Source: Paragorgia papillata (lineage: Eukaryota > Cnidaria > Anthozoa > Scleralcyonacea > Coralliidae). Taken from it: DNA of 64,000 nt. Of this stretch, positions 8,722-16,952 are shown in pieces (the stretch's first letter is position 1; every line of letters starts with the position of its first letter). The notes beneath the pieces were generated by a model. It did not search any database and was not told where the DNA came from. It saw nothing but the letters and a program-made list of their open reading frames with translations. The DNA lies in contig JAWNZC010000300.1 of the NCBI GenBank assembly GCA_035771165.1, positions 124,001 to 188,000 on the forward strand, in the 5' to 3' direction. The position numbers and the translations under genes are program-made.

Positions 8722-8727
8722 GAAACT

Positions 8728-8778
8728 TTTCAAAATCTTCTAAAACTTTTTAAAACTTATAACAAAATTTTGTTATAA
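8728..8778 (+). terminator. Conserved gene-end cassette with TTATAACAAAA palindrome
   Basis: After the plus-strand stop comes CAAAATCTTCTAAAACTTTT and then a perfect 22-nt palindrome (8757-8778; TTATAACAAAA and its complement). The same cassette recurs at 9489-9541 in the opposite orientation and, shortened, at 12264-12295, each time right after a stop codon. Because this copy lies between convergent genes and is symmetric, it could serve both. Confidence 0.7.
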
Positions 8779-8791
8779 ATTTTTTAATCCC

Positions 8792-9190
8792 CTAAACAAC
8801 AACCGCCAACAACCAACCAGCACCAGCCCCAAGAAGTGTTACAGTAATGGTCATATATTTTTCCATTTCATTGCTTGGTTGGTAATAATCTTCGAGTTTT
8901 GGTTCAACTGTTTTTTCTTCTTGAATTTCGTGGATTTGTTGGAATGCTTTTGATGTTACTGCCATGTCATAGTTTGCATTCCGGATTTCATCTTGTAGTT
9001 CCCTGACTTTGTCCTTTCTTTTAATTTCATTTTCAAAAAACTTTTCTTTGTCTTTTTGAAGTCTTTCTGTTGCAAGATTATGTCTTTTTGCTTCGTCAGC
9101 ATAACCATGTTTGTTAAATGACTGGAACAAATATCCGGCACCAGCAAAGGCAACCGCATTGAACAAACCTCCCGCTATCATTGATGCCAT
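8792..9190 (-). CDS. Small protein with N- and C-terminal membrane segments and a charged helix
   Basis: 132 residues. Hydrophobic segments lie at about 3-23 (MIAGGLFNAVAFAGAGYLF) and 113-132 (MTITVTLLGAGAGWLLAVVV), with a charged coiled-coil-like helix between (EAKRHNLATERLQKDKEKF). Small proteins of this layout occur in Polinton-like viruses beside capsid genes, as here, and are presumed virion or membrane components. No enzyme motif is seen. The start follows CACAAATAA. Confidence 0.65.
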   Translation of the reverse strand: MASMIAGGLFNAVAFAGAGYLFQSFNKHGYADEAKRHNLATERLQKDKEKFFENEIKRKDKVRELQDEIRNANYDMAVTSKAFQQIHEIQEEKTVEPKLEDYYQPSNEMEKYMTITVTLLGAGAGWLLAVVV

Positions 9191-9235
9191 TTATTTGTGG
9201 GAAATATTTTTGTTTTGCAGTTCAAATTTTTTTAT

Positions 9236-9466
9236 CTATGATTTCTTTGGATCCACATTTTTCGGGATGTATCCCTTGTCCTGTGCCATTTTTACGGTAA
9301 ACAATCCACCAGCAACTGCAACTCCAAGTTTAGCTGTTTCTTTAATACTTGCTGGGGCTGCTAAGGATTGTCCTGTTAATTTTTTGACAACCATACTTAC
9401 TCCAACGGCGGCAACAGTTATCAAAGCTGCCTCATACAAATCATTTAAAACCTCGTTCTTATTCAT
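9236..9466 (-). CDS. Small membrane protein
   Basis: 76 residues with hydrophobic stretches at about 13-27 (AALITVAAVGVSMVV) and 45-58 (AKLGVAVAGGLFTV), and a short polar tail ending in lysines. Not assigned to a family. It stands between the other small membrane protein and the capsid genes. Its start lies behind TATTAATAA, the same leader as the major capsid gene, which suggests late expression. Confidence 0.6.
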   Translation of the reverse strand: MNKNEVLNDLYEAALITVAAVGVSMVVKKLTGQSLAAPASIKETAKLGVAVAGGLFTVKMAQDKGYIPKNVDPKKS

Positions 9467-9488
9467 TTATTAATATAGTAGAAAAAAA

Positions 9489-9541
9489 TTATAACAAAAT
9501 TTTGTTATAAGTTTTCAGAAAAGTTTTAGAAGATTTTCAAA
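9489..9541 (-). terminator. Conserved gene-end cassette, second copy
   Basis: Read on the minus strand, GAAAATCTTCTAAAACTTTT is followed by the same perfect 22-nt palindrome as at 8757-8778 (here 9489-9510). It overlaps the stop of the 58-residue gene at 9526. Flank as well as palindrome is conserved between the copies, so this is a cassette rather than a chance AT palindrome. Confidence 0.7.
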
Positions 9542-9702
9542 ATTTCAATTACTTTAACATAATTTTTTAAAGCTGGTATCAAATCATTTACAGCCACCTT
9601 TAAGTTTGTCAAATTTTGGTTTTCATCTTTTTTTAAAGTTATTTTCAAATTTTTCATGTCTTTTAGCACCCCTTTAATGGTTTCTAAATTTTGGTCAATC
9701 AT
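9526..9702 (-). CDS. 58-residue helical protein
   Basis: A short reading frame of 58 residues with a heptad-like pattern of I, L and V and many lysines (IKGVLKDMKNLKITLKK; LKVAVNDLIPALKNYVKVI), consistent with a small coiled coil. It is supported by a CATAAATAAAAAAG leader before the ATG, by filling the only gap in the gene row, and by a gene-end hairpin right after its stop. Function unknown. It lies just after the penton-like gene. Confidence 0.55.
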   Translation of the reverse strand: MIDQNLETIKGVLKDMKNLKITLKKDENQNLTNLKVAVNDLIPALKNYVKVIEILKIF

Positions 9703-9711
9703 CTTTTTTAT

Positions 9712-10362
9712 TTATGGAGTCTCATAATTCTGTGGACACAAAAAAATCTCAAGAAGGATGTCGCCAACATTGTGGTCAACTTTAAATTTGAGTTCGTTGT
9801 AAACACCATTGTCCAGCATTGCCTCAGAATTAATGTTTGCAAATTTTTCGACTGATCCCTTCAACAATTGTTTTGTTGTAATTGGAAGAACTGCAGCTGT
9901 TCTATCCCGTTTTCCTGAAAATGATGTCCTAGTTCCATCAATCATTTCGCAAGATATACAAACAAATTTCATTCCAAGATTTATGTTGACTGTTTTTGGG
10001 CTGACAAGACTTTTTCCAGCTCTAATTAATGTTGTATCTGAATATCCTAGTAGTGGACCAAGGGTGTTATACAGGTAAAGATCTTTTGTTGGGTATAACC
10101 TGATTTTACAGCTGAATGGAAGTAATTCTGACTTTATTCCATTTTCCTTTAAAACCCTCATAATCATACCAACAGTCCAATAACCACTGGAAAAACTAAT
10201 TTGTTTTGTTCCATGTAAAATATGTGTTGAGGTTGTCAAATTATTGTAATCCCAAAAAACTGTTGCATCTTTAACCATTAGTTTGGTGTCTTCAATGATC
10301 AAAGGATCTTCAAATTTAATTGTTGTTTCTCCGTTTTTCAACAAAATTCTTAGGTTCCTCAT
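9712..10362 (-). CDS. Probable minor capsid (penton-like, single jelly-roll) protein
   Basis: 216 residues, mostly beta-strand pattern. Features fit the penton/minor capsid proteins of Polintons and relatives: a FSSGYWTVGMIMRVLKENGI segment (strand-turn-helix), a later LGPLLGY segment, and a C-terminal strand (GDILLEIFLCP). The position beside the packaging ATPase and the probable major capsid gene supports this. It would form the capsid vertices and could bind the fibre proteins encoded at 14.5-16.9 kb. The call is from pattern and context, not a computed match. Confidence 0.6.
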   Translation of the reverse strand: MRNLRILLKNGETTIKFEDPLIIEDTKLMVKDATVFWDYNNLTTSTHILHGTKQISFSSGYWTVGMIMRVLKENGIKSELLPFSCKIRLYPTKDLYLYNTLGPLLGYSDTTLIRAGKSLVSPKTVNINLGMKFVCISCEMIDGTRTSFSGKRDRTAAVLPITTKQLLKGSVEKFANINSEAMLDNGVYNELKFKVDHNVGDILLEIFLCPQNYETP

Positions 10363-10378
10363 TTATTGTTTTTGGTCT

Positions 10379-11008
10379 TCAAAAATTTATTAAGTTTTCC
10401 CCAAATGGTTCAACTATTTTGTGGTCATAGGGGTGGATTAAATTGATCTCTAATTTTGAATATTTTTTTGATTTTAATGTTTCTTTAATTTTTTTCTCTT
10501 CTTCTTTTGGTATATCCAAATAATCATCCAAAATAACTTGCATATCTTTTCTGTTTGGGTTGTAAAAGGTAACCAGTTTTGAAATATTTTCCCGATATGG
10601 TTTCGCAATGCTTGTCAACTGTTGGGTAACAACTATTGTACTAATATTCATATGCCTTGCACCAAAACCAAGTTTTACCAATTCGCTGGTCCTGTTTTTG
10701 ACACTCTGTCCAGAAGCACAGTCATCCAAAATAATTAAACTTGGGGTTCCTTTACAATAATCAACAACATATTTTAGAAAATCTTCAGACTCATCTTGGT
10801 CGCAAGGGATGACAAAGAATCTTGGATCATGTAAATGTTCCCATTCTAAATATGTTTTGTTCCATACAAAAGTTGGACATATTAAAACTATGTTTTCAAA
10901 TTTTTTTTTGTAATTTTCTTCTAAGTTTTTCAACAAATAATGAGTCTTTCCACAACTCGTCATTCCAACAATAATTATGTTAAATGGTTTTGGGTCTTCG
11001 TTTTCCAT
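10379..11008 (-). CDS. A32/FtsK-HerA-type genome-packaging ATPase
   Basis: 209 residues. Walker A is GMTSCGKT (15-22), with K21 contacting ATP phosphates. Walker B is SLIILDDC with D95/D96. The following STIVVTQQ is the sensor segment typical of the A32-like ATPases of Polintons, virophages and large DNA viruses. The length (about 210) is usual for the family. It would pump DNA into preformed capsids and lies between the penton-like and major capsid genes, the usual capsid-module neighbourhood. The start lies behind CCAAAATAA. Confidence 0.9.
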   Translation of the reverse strand: MENEDPKPFNIIIVGMTSCGKTHYLLKNLEENYKKKFENIVLICPTFVWNKTYLEWEHLHDPRFFVIPCDQDESEDFLKYVVDYCKGTPSLIILDDCASGQSVKNRTSELVKLGFGARHMNISTIVVTQQLTSIAKPYRENISKLVTFYNPNRKDMQVILDDYLDIPKEEEKKIKETLKSKKYSKLEINLIHPYDHKIVEPFGENLINF

Positions 11009-11023
11009 TTATTTTGGAAAGTT

Positions 11024-12235
11024 TTAATAGTTGACACTCTGGAAAGCTCCTCCTTGGACTTTCAATAAGCCATCTGAGAGAATGAAAACATGGCATCTGA
11101 GATCTGTTGCTGTTGCCTTTTTCTTGATTTCCAACATAATTCCAGATTGTGTGGTCAAAAGTTTTGTACCATCTCCATACACAGCATTGTCATTAATTGA
11201 CCGAAGATCCACAACAAGTGCAAACTGGTTTTCTGTAAAGAATTCATCAGCTTGGATTGTTGGATAATTGGTATGTCTGAAAAGTCGCTCAGCCTCTTCA
11301 AACAATCTTCGCTTTGGGATGCCTTGGGAGTAAATACTGTTCGGGACTCCTTCAATAGTAATTTTGACCCTTTCAATATTGGGGTACACAAATTCTTCAG
11401 ATCCACTTCTGGTTGCCTTCGTAAACAACATTACAACCGCCTTCATGCTCTTTCTTGGCAGATTAATGGTTTCGTTAATTAATGTTGTTGCAGCAGCCCA
11501 TGGTGTGGTTTTCATTAAAGTTACATGTTCGAAGGAGAGTGCTCGACCTGCTTGGTATGAGGATTCGATCTCCTGGACCAAGGAAAAGTTGGTAATGGTT
11601 TCATACTCCAACTCAATATTTTCCAAAGAATAACCAGCCACAGATTGACTGCTTTGAGCCTTCATAATGGCGGTAGCTTTTGGTAGTGTAATAATGTACT
11701 GCAAATCATTAGCCATACTGTGGGGTGCATAAAGACCATGATCCTTCAAAATCTTGTCCAACTTGATCCTCTGTTTGGTACCATACACAGCCGCGTATGT
11801 GTCAGAAGAGGCATCGTCGGATTTTGAAATGAGTTTTCGCTGGTTTTCGGTTGCAATTCCATCTTCAATCATATTTGCTCTCTCATGTTTGTCCATCCAA
11901 AGATCCTTGTAAGTCCCCAAAAGGCTCTCTCCTGTGTTGTCGTAAACCTTCTCTCCTGCGAATCTAACTTCCAAACGTTCTTGAAGTTGTTTCGCAAGAT
12001 TGTTATTGAACCACGACTTTGTGTTCTTGTTCTTAAAGTCGAACAGGAGAAACATCTTATCAGGGACTAGTGTTGTTCCGGGTTTGAGTTTTGGGATGTG
12101 GATGTAAATAACTTCCCCTTCATTAGCAGAATTAGGGTTGAAAGTAATTACATTCCGGGCTCGTTCCCCAGTTATTGAACTTCTGTGTAACCGGTTATAA
12201 CCGGGTTCTAATTCAACTTCTCTCTCTGTATTCAT
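11024..12235 (-). CDS. Probable major capsid protein (double jelly-roll type)
   Basis: 403 residues, beta-rich. Segments such as YIHIPKLKPGTTLVP, FLLFDFKNKNTKSWF, LEVRFAGEKVYDN and FALVVDLRSINDNAVYGDG fit a capsid shell protein with two jelly-roll halves, though at 403 residues it is short for a Polinton hexon. It is the largest gene next to the packaging ATPase and shares its strand and spacing (15 bases). The leader is TATTAATAA, matching a late-promoter-like motif. I recall similar proteins annotated as uncharacterised in cnidarian genomes. A fold prediction would settle it. Confidence 0.65.
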   Translation of the reverse strand: MNTEREVELEPGYNRLHRSSITGERARNVITFNPNSANEGEVIYIHIPKLKPGTTLVPDKMFLLFDFKNKNTKSWFNNNLAKQLQERLEVRFAGEKVYDNTGESLLGTYKDLWMDKHERANMIEDGIATENQRKLISKSDDASSDTYAAVYGTKQRIKLDKILKDHGLYAPHSMANDLQYIITLPKATAIMKAQSSQSVAGYSLENIELEYETITNFSLVQEIESSYQAGRALSFEHVTLMKTTPWAAATTLINETINLPRKSMKAVVMLFTKATRSGSEEFVYPNIERVKITIEGVPNSIYSQGIPKRRLFEEAERLFRHTNYPTIQADEFFTENQFALVVDLRSINDNAVYGDGTKLLTTQSGIMLEIKKKATATDLRCHVFILSDGLLKVQGGAFQSVNY

Positions 12236-12250
12236 TTATTAATATAGGGA
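12236..12250 (-). promoter_or_regulatory. Representative AATAAATG start motif (major capsid gene)
   Basis: On the minus strand the sequence is CTATATTAATAA followed at once by the ATG. The same 12 bases precede the gene starting at 9466. Close variants precede the genes starting at 3731, 4323, 6765, 9190, 10362, 11008, 13058, 16016 and 17666. The TAAATG core is the same string as the poxvirus late initiator. AATAAA could also act as a poly(A) signal for the upstream gene. Confidence 0.65.
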
Positions 12251-12263
12251 AAATTTTAAAAAA

Positions 12264-12295
12264 TTATAACAAAAAAATGTTATAAGTTTTAGAAA
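12264..12295 (-). terminator. Gene-end hairpin, third copy
   Basis: On the minus strand TTTCTAAAACTTATAACA is followed by a T run and TGTTATAA. The 8-bp arms match the ends of the palindromes at 8757 and 9489 and so does the upstream CTAAAACTTATAAC. It stands directly after the stop of the 12300-12641 gene and before the major capsid gene. Confidence 0.65.
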
Positions 12296-12299
12296 GAAA

Positions 12300-12641
12300 T
12301 TAATAATTATTAAAAAATTCTTCTTCTGTTTCAAATTCTTCTGCTGATTCAAATTCTTCTTCTGTTTCTGATTCTTCATTTGCTGTTTCAAATTCTTCTT
12401 CTGTTTCAAATTCTTCATCTTCTTCAAAATCATCAAAATCATCAGGCATCAAAAGATCGAAATCTGCCCATGAAAGATAACAATGGTTTTCATTATAGTT
12501 TCTGACATCATATTTGCTATATAACAACCAAAGTTTGTATCCTTCATAACTTCCCTTCGAGATTAAAAAAATAAGTTTTCCAATATCAAACCAGGTTTTA
12601 CTCCCAAACACACATTCTGTTGCATAAGAGTTGACAATCAT
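12300..12641 (-). CDS. Acidic repeat protein
   Basis: 113 residues from the ATG at 12641, which lies behind CAATAAAT; an in-frame ATG seven codons upstream lacks the motif. The first 70 residues include SYATECVFGSKTWFDIGKL and are mixed. The last 45 are short repeats of E, F, T and S (EEFETANEESETEEEFE), highly acidic. Such tails often bind basic proteins or mimic DNA, but the family is unknown. Confidence 0.6.
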   Translation of the reverse strand: MIVNSYATECVFGSKTWFDIGKLIFLISKGSYEGYKLWLLYSKYDVRNYNENHCYLSWADFDLLMPDDFDDFEEDEEFETEEEFETANEESETEEEFESAEEFETEEEFFNNY

Positions 12642-12689
12642 ATTTATTGAATTTCTTTCCAATTGTGGAAAGAATTTCGTTTTAAAAAT

Positions 12690-13058
12690 TTAAAGATCAT
12701 ATTTCGAAAGATCCTTGAAAACTGTTTTTGACTTTTGGGGTTTGTCTTTACTTTCTTCTGGCTCTTTTTTCCATTTGGAGTAAGTAATGTAGGTGGTAAT
12801 TAGGGCTGCCACTGCTCCAATTATTGCACAAGATGTTGAAATGCTTACACCATTTTCTTCTTTTGGTTCTTCCTCTCTCTCCTTTTCCATCCTAGCTTTT
12901 TTTCTTAGTTTTGCCTCCTTACTTATTGCAGCAAGTTTTTTCCCTTGTGCGACCCTTTTTGGATTTTTGACATGGACAGGTGGTGGAGTTTTTGTAATGG
13001 TTTGCTCCTGTTTTTGTTCTGGTTTTTGTTCTGGTTCTGGTTTTTGTTCTGGTTCCAT
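12690..13058 (-). CDS. Membrane-segment protein with EPEQKP repeats
   Basis: 122 residues. The N-terminus is a short repeat (EPEQKPEPEQKPEQKQEQ). A basic charged stretch follows (KRVAQGKKLAAISKEAKLRKK), then one membrane segment near 77-95 (TSCAIIGAVAALITTYITY) and a lysine-rich tail. It is probably a small membrane or virion protein. The repeat DNA is likely to vary in length between copies of the element. Start behind AATTAATAA. Confidence 0.6.
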   Translation of the reverse strand: MEPEQKPEPEQKPEQKQEQTITKTPPPVHVKNPKRVAQGKKLAAISKEAKLRKKARMEKEREEEPKEENGVSISTSCAIIGAVAALITTYITYSKWKKEPEESKDKPQKSKTVFKDLSKYDL

Positions 13059-13080
13059 TTATTAATTTGTTAAAATTTGT

Positions 13081-13359
13081 TCAACAACTAGTTAAAATTT
13101 GTTCAAAACAGCTAGCTGGAATTTGTCTTGAAGTTGCTTTCAACCAATATCCGTTTGGAATGATTGATGTTACAGTTAATGAAAAATTAACACTTGCTTG
13201 TTTTGGAAAAAATGTGTGGTTAATGAGTTTGTTTTGTGTTGTAAAAACTTTGCCACATCTGCATGCAAATTTTCCTGGGAATGACCATTGAACAGATTTA
13301 AAATGTGGAGTAAAAACTTGGGTTTCAGTGGTTTCATATTTTACCATTGTTGATATCAT
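13081..13359 (-). CDS. Small protein with degenerate C2H2-like finger
   Basis: 92 residues. FACRCGKVFTTQNKLINH resembles a C2H2 finger (C33, C35, F39, L45, H48), but the first pair is C-x-C instead of C-x2-C and the last histidine is absent. Zinc binding is therefore doubtful. The rest is beta-like. Leader CAAAATAAAA supports the first ATG. Function unknown. Confidence 0.5.
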   Translation of the reverse strand: MISTMVKYETTETQVFTPHFKSVQWSFPGKFACRCGKVFTTQNKLINHTFFPKQASVNFSLTVTSIIPNGYWLKATSRQIPASCFEQILTSC

Positions 13360-13401
13360 TTTTATTTTGTTTTTAAAATGTTTTGTCCCTTCTCAATTTT
13401 T

Positions 13402-14454
13402 TTATAAATATTTTTTCAAAGTTACTGTTTGCCTTTTCCTTTTTTCTTTGGAAATTAAACTCGCATAATGAATTATTGTCCCTATTGAAAAAGTTGTCTC
13501 AACAGGGTTTTCCCATAATTTATCGCACTCACTTTCGTCATATTTTTCTGGACATTTTTGGGAGAATAGGTGCCAAAGATCCTTGCCATAATCTTCTCCA
13601 TGGGTTTCATTGTACAAAGCAAACCCAACCGACCTCCAAGATGTATAGTCTTCGGCAACATAATCTGGAATCTGTTCAATATAGTTTTGTAATTCTTTTT
13701 CATCTTTTTGTTTGTGGTTATCAAAGTCAATAATGGTTGCATTTCTTACCTTTTGTTCAGTTTCTGGAATGGGAAATATTTTGCTAACATGTGTGTACTC
13801 CTTTTTTCTAACGGATAGTAAAAATATTAGCTCTTGGTCAGAGTATTGGTTCGCCACATGGTCCCTTTTTTCCTCAATAATGTAACTCAAAAGATATGGG
13901 TCTGACTCGGGACTCTTTTTGGAACCATACAAAAACCAGTTTCCAGCAATGACAGCATTGTCAAGTTGGATTGTTGTTTTTTCTTGTACAAGTTTATTTA
14001 TGTACAATCTTTCCCTCTGTGTTAACCAAACATGTGGAAAATGAAGATGAAAACCATTTTTGTAAGTTTTGTCATCTTTAAAATATCCTGGCTTTTCCAA
14101 AACAAAACAGTCCAAGTTTGCTTGGTTTGCAAGAAATTCTTTCAATATTTTTTGGAACAGTTTTGCCAATTTCAAGACTTTCTTTTCAGAATATAATGGT
14201 TTTGGTTCCTTAAGCTTTTTACTAAGATCAATGTCAACAATGACAGGACCAATTTCTGTTGTTCTTTCCAAAAGATATTTGTTGAAATTTCCGGATCTTG
14301 ACAAAAATGTGTAGGCTTTTGTATATTTATTTAGGAGATCCTCTTCATCTTTAACAGAATATGATCGTTTGTTGAAAATATCCATATGTGTAATGTTTTC
14401 TTTGCTATAACTTTCATACAACAGAGATGATAATGTGTTTTGGTTTTTGAACAT
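13402..14454 (-). CDS. Archaeo-eukaryotic primase (AEP) with PriCT-2 domain, without helicase
   Basis: 350 residues. VIVDIDL gives the metal-binding pair D74/D76, and NGFHLHFP gives the H136/H138 motif of the AEP primase fold. Residues about 262-330 (SWRSVGFALYNETHGEDYG, LWHLFSQKCPEKYDE, FSIGTIIHYA) match the PriCT-2 domain found behind AEP domains in large-virus D5 proteins and phage primases. Those usually continue into an SF3 helicase; here the protein stops at 350 residues and no helicase is present in the window. It would make RNA or DNA primers, which is unexpected beside a polymerase of the protein-primed type. It is one of the few genes without the AATAAATG leader (GGGAAAGAAAG instead), so it may be expressed in a different class. 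Confidence 0.8.
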   Translation of the reverse strand: MFKNQNTLSSLLYESYSKENITHMDIFNKRSYSVKDEEDLLNKYTKAYTFLSRSGNFNKYLLERTTEIGPVIVDIDLSKKLKEPKPLYSEKKVLKLAKLFQKILKEFLANQANLDCFVLEKPGYFKDDKTYKNGFHLHFPHVWLTQRERLYINKLVQEKTTIQLDNAVIAGNWFLYGSKKSPESDPYLLSYIIEEKRDHVANQYSDQELIFLLSVRKKEYTHVSKIFPIPETEQKVRNATIIDFDNHKQKDEKELQNYIEQIPDYVAEDYTSWRSVGFALYNETHGEDYGKDLWHLFSQKCPEKYDESECDKLWENPVETTFSIGTIIHYASLISKEKRKRQTVTLKKYL

Positions 14455-14468
14455 TCTTTCTTTCCCTT

Positions 14469-16016
14469 TTAACTAATTCTAAGCAGGTTGATTTCAACAT
14501 CCCAAACATTGAAAAACAGGAATGTATAGTCATCACCAACAGAACCAGAATATGAGTGTAAAGACATTTTGGTTCCCTTTTTAATAGTGGCAATCCCTTG
14601 GCAAAAAATATGGTGAGGGTCCCTTTCATTGTATGTTTTTCCCATTGTTATGGTTTCCAAACCTGAAAGTTTGTTTGATCTGTCTGTAACACTTCCATGG
14701 TAAAGGTTTGTTTTTAAATCAAAATATGATCTATAGGAAGAAGCATACCAACCAGTTTGCTTAGATTGTTGATCAATTTTGAGGCCATCAGGTTGTAGTG
14801 TAAACCAATATGAGACTAAATATTTTCCAGTATCATGGGTTGCTGTAAATGAAAGTAGGGTGCTAATGTTGTTTGTGTTGTCCCATGCTCCTCCCTTATG
14901 ATTTGTTTTTCCACTATCTTTTTTATATTTTACCAACTGCGAAAAAGTTCCAGCAGGCCCTGTAACCCCTGTAACTCCTCTCAAACCTCTTAGACCTCTT
15001 AGTCCAGTTGATCCTTTTCCACCTGGCAGTCCTCGGACTCCCTGGTCTCCTTGGTCACCTTTTGGTCCTTGATCTCCTTTGTCACCTTTTGTCCCCTGGG
15101 GTCCTTGTGGTCCTTGCGAACCGGTGTTTCCAGTGTTTCCTTTGGCTCCTGTTGATCCTTGGCTCCCTTGTGGGCCCTGGGCACCCTGGGGTCCTTGGGG
15201 TCCTGTTGCCCCAGTGTTGCCCTTGTTACCTTTTGCACCATCGTCACCAGGATCTCCTTTATCCCCTTTTTGTGCAGCTGTTCCTGCCATTCCTTTGTCT
15301 CCCTTGTCACCCTTGTCACCTTTGGATCCTGTTGCACCTGTTGTTCCATGGTCACCTTTGTCTCCTTTTTGACCTTGTGGTCCTGTTGCGCCTGCTGTTC
15401 CAAAACTACCCCTGTCACCTTTGTTTCCTTGTGGCCCTCTAATGCCAGTATCCCCTTTGTCTCCTTTGGTTCCTTGCAAACCTCGATCTCCTTTGTCGCC
15501 TTTTGGTCCTGTGTTACCAACATCTCCCTTGTCACCTTTGGGTCCTATTTTATGAGCATCTGTACCAGCCATACCTGTCAGACCTCTGTCACCCTTGGAA
15601 CCCTTGTCACCTTTAGAACCTTGTGGTCCTGGATCTCCTTTTTGTGCTGCTGTTCCTGTTGGACCTTTTGGTCCTGTTGGTCCTATTGCACCCCTGTCTC
15701 CACTATTTCCTTTGTCACCTGTTAATCCTCTTTGTCCTTCCAAACCTTCATCACCTCTATCACCCTTGTTTCCTGTCAAACCTCTATCTCCTTTTGGTCC
15801 TGTTGGTCCTGTGGATCCTGTTGGACCTGTTGCACCAGTCAAACCTTGGTCACCTTTTGATCCTTTTGGTCCTGTGGATCCTGTTGGTCCTGTCAAACCT
15901 CTGTCCCCCTTGTCGCCTTTGGCACCTGTGTCACCTTGTGGTCCTGGTTCTCCGTCAGCACCACCACCACCTCCATAAGAATAATCTGGGTCATCATATC
16001 CATAGTAATAACTCAT
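14469..16016 (-). CDS. Collagen-shaft fibre protein with beta-rich head
   Basis: 515 residues. The start is MSYYYGY, followed by a tyrosine/glycine segment. About 110 Gly-X-Y triplets fill residues about 19-357, mostly [11 protein letters not shown] and GLT, with a few irregular points ([14 protein letters not shown]). A C-terminal domain of about 155 residues follows ([46 protein letters not shown]). Its order of strands resembles C1q/TNF-like trimeric heads. This suggests a trimeric fibre for attachment. It shares its N-terminus with the next gene. The repeated triplets, built from few codons, make many long false frames on both strands. Confidence 0.85.
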   Translation of the reverse strand: MSYYYGYDDPDYSYGGGGGADGEPGPQGDTGAKGDKGDRGLTGPTGSTGPKGSKGDQGLTGATGPTGSTGPTGPKGDRGLTGNKGDRGDEGLEGQRGLTGDKGNSGDRGAIGPTGPKGPTGTAAQKGDPGPQGSKGDKGSKGDRGLTGMAGTDAHKIGPKGDKGDVGNTGPKGDKGDRGLQGTKGDKGDTGIRGPQGNKGDRGSFGTAGATGPQGQKGDKGDHGTTGATGSKGDKGDKGDKGMAGTAAQKGDKGDPGDDGAKGNKGNTGATGPQGPQGAQGPQGSQGSTGAKGNTGNTGSQGPQGPQGTKGDKGDQGPKGDQGDQGVRGLPGGKGSTGLRGLRGLRGVTGVTGPAGTFSQLVKYKKDSGKTNHKGGAWDNTNNISTLLSFTATHDTGKYLVSYWFTLQPDGLKIDQQSKQTGWYASSYRSYFDLKTNLYHGSVTDRSNKLSGLETITMGKTYNERDPHHIFCQGIATIKKGTKMSLHSYSGSVGDDYTFLFFNVWDVEINLLRIS

Positions 16017-16055
16017 TTATCTTGGTAAAGATTTTAAAAGTTTTTGCCAAGTTTT

Positions 16056-16880
16056 TCAAATGAAGTTTCCATATTCCTTCATCATATCCTTGTTAATTTT
16101 AACAATCTCGGAGGGTAATAATGGTCCATGAACAATTTTGATCCCATAAATTTTTCCTTTTAGTTGGGTACTATTTGAGGGGGTTCCAGACAATCTTTTG
16201 TTTAGAAATACAGACCCAAATGGACTACCTATATCTGCTAAATCCGATATGAATTCTGATCCTGCCAACTTTTTAGCATTCATGTACACACATGATCCAG
16301 TTCCCAACCAATGACAGGAAATTAAGTGTTTGTGGGTGATGCTATGGGGGCCAACAATGTTTACTGTTTTTTTAGTGCTTTGCATTAAACCACCAACTAT
16401 TAATTTTGAGTAAGAGTAGGATTTGAAACTTAAATACTTGTCATAATTACCATTATCATTCCCAATAAGATAACACCAATCATCAGGAACAGATGTGTCA
16501 ACAACAGTGCAAACAACAAAAACAGAAACATCATTAAACTGCATTTCAGTGTTGCAAAATAACATATAGTTTCCTCCTGTGTTTTCAATGTAATCTATCC
16601 CTGGACCAATAGCATCCGAACCAAATGTTGGGGCAACGGCTTTGTCATCTTGCCACAAAACAGAGTTACCTTGTCGTGCTTGAGTTATTCTTCTTTCTCC
16701 ACTGTATGTTTCAAATGTTTTAACAGCTTTTGTCAAATTAATATCAAAAACTGTTTTGTAATTTTCGTTATGCAAAGAAAGATTTTTTAATTTTTTTTCA
16801 ATTTCTTTAATTTTCTTTTCCATGTCAGAACCATCTTCAAATGATCTTCTCTGTCTTCCATAACCATAATAATAACTCAT
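16056..16880 (-). CDS. Coiled-coil fibre protein with LamG/concanavalin-like head
   Basis: 274 residues. It starts with the same seven residues, MSYYYGY, as the collagen fibre. A coiled coil at about 19-42 (DMEKKIKEIEKKLKNLSLH) could form a short trimeric stalk. Residues about 75-274 are beta-rich with a pattern like Laminin-G type lectin domains (YMLFCNTEMQFNDVSVFVVC, LKGKIYGIKIVHGPLLPSEI, the last being the typical end of a LamG_3 domain). It is probably a second attachment fibre using the same vertex anchor. Leader AAGATAAATA matches AAGATAA of the other fibre gene, which suggests joint control. Confidence 0.75.
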   Translation of the reverse strand: MSYYYGYGRQRRSFEDGSDMEKKIKEIEKKLKNLSLHNENYKTVFDINLTKAVKTFETYSGERRITQARQGNSVLWQDDKAVAPTFGSDAIGPGIDYIENTGGNYMLFCNTEMQFNDVSVFVVCTVVDTSVPDDWCYLIGNDNGNYDKYLSFKSYSYSKLIVGGLMQSTKKTVNIVGPHSITHKHLISCHWLGTGSCVYMNAKKLAGSEFISDLADIGSPFGSVFLNKRLSGTPSNSTQLKGKIYGIKIVHGPLLPSEIVKINKDMMKEYGNFI

Positions 16881-16952
16881 TATTTATCTTGCAAAATTTT
16901 TAACATTTTTGTTAAAGATTTTAGTTTTTTTTGTTTGTGTTTTGGGATGGTT

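Noticed and set aside
9111..9473. 120-codon plus-strand frame
   Set aside because: It overlaps the two small membrane-protein genes on the other strand, which have start motifs and sensible hydrophobic profiles.
15008..16063. Long plus-strand frames (up to about 190 codons) opposite the collagen gene
   Set aside because: They are mirror frames of the Gly-X-Y codon repeats and consist of proline/leucine-rich nonsense. The minus frame has the leader, N-terminus and head domain.
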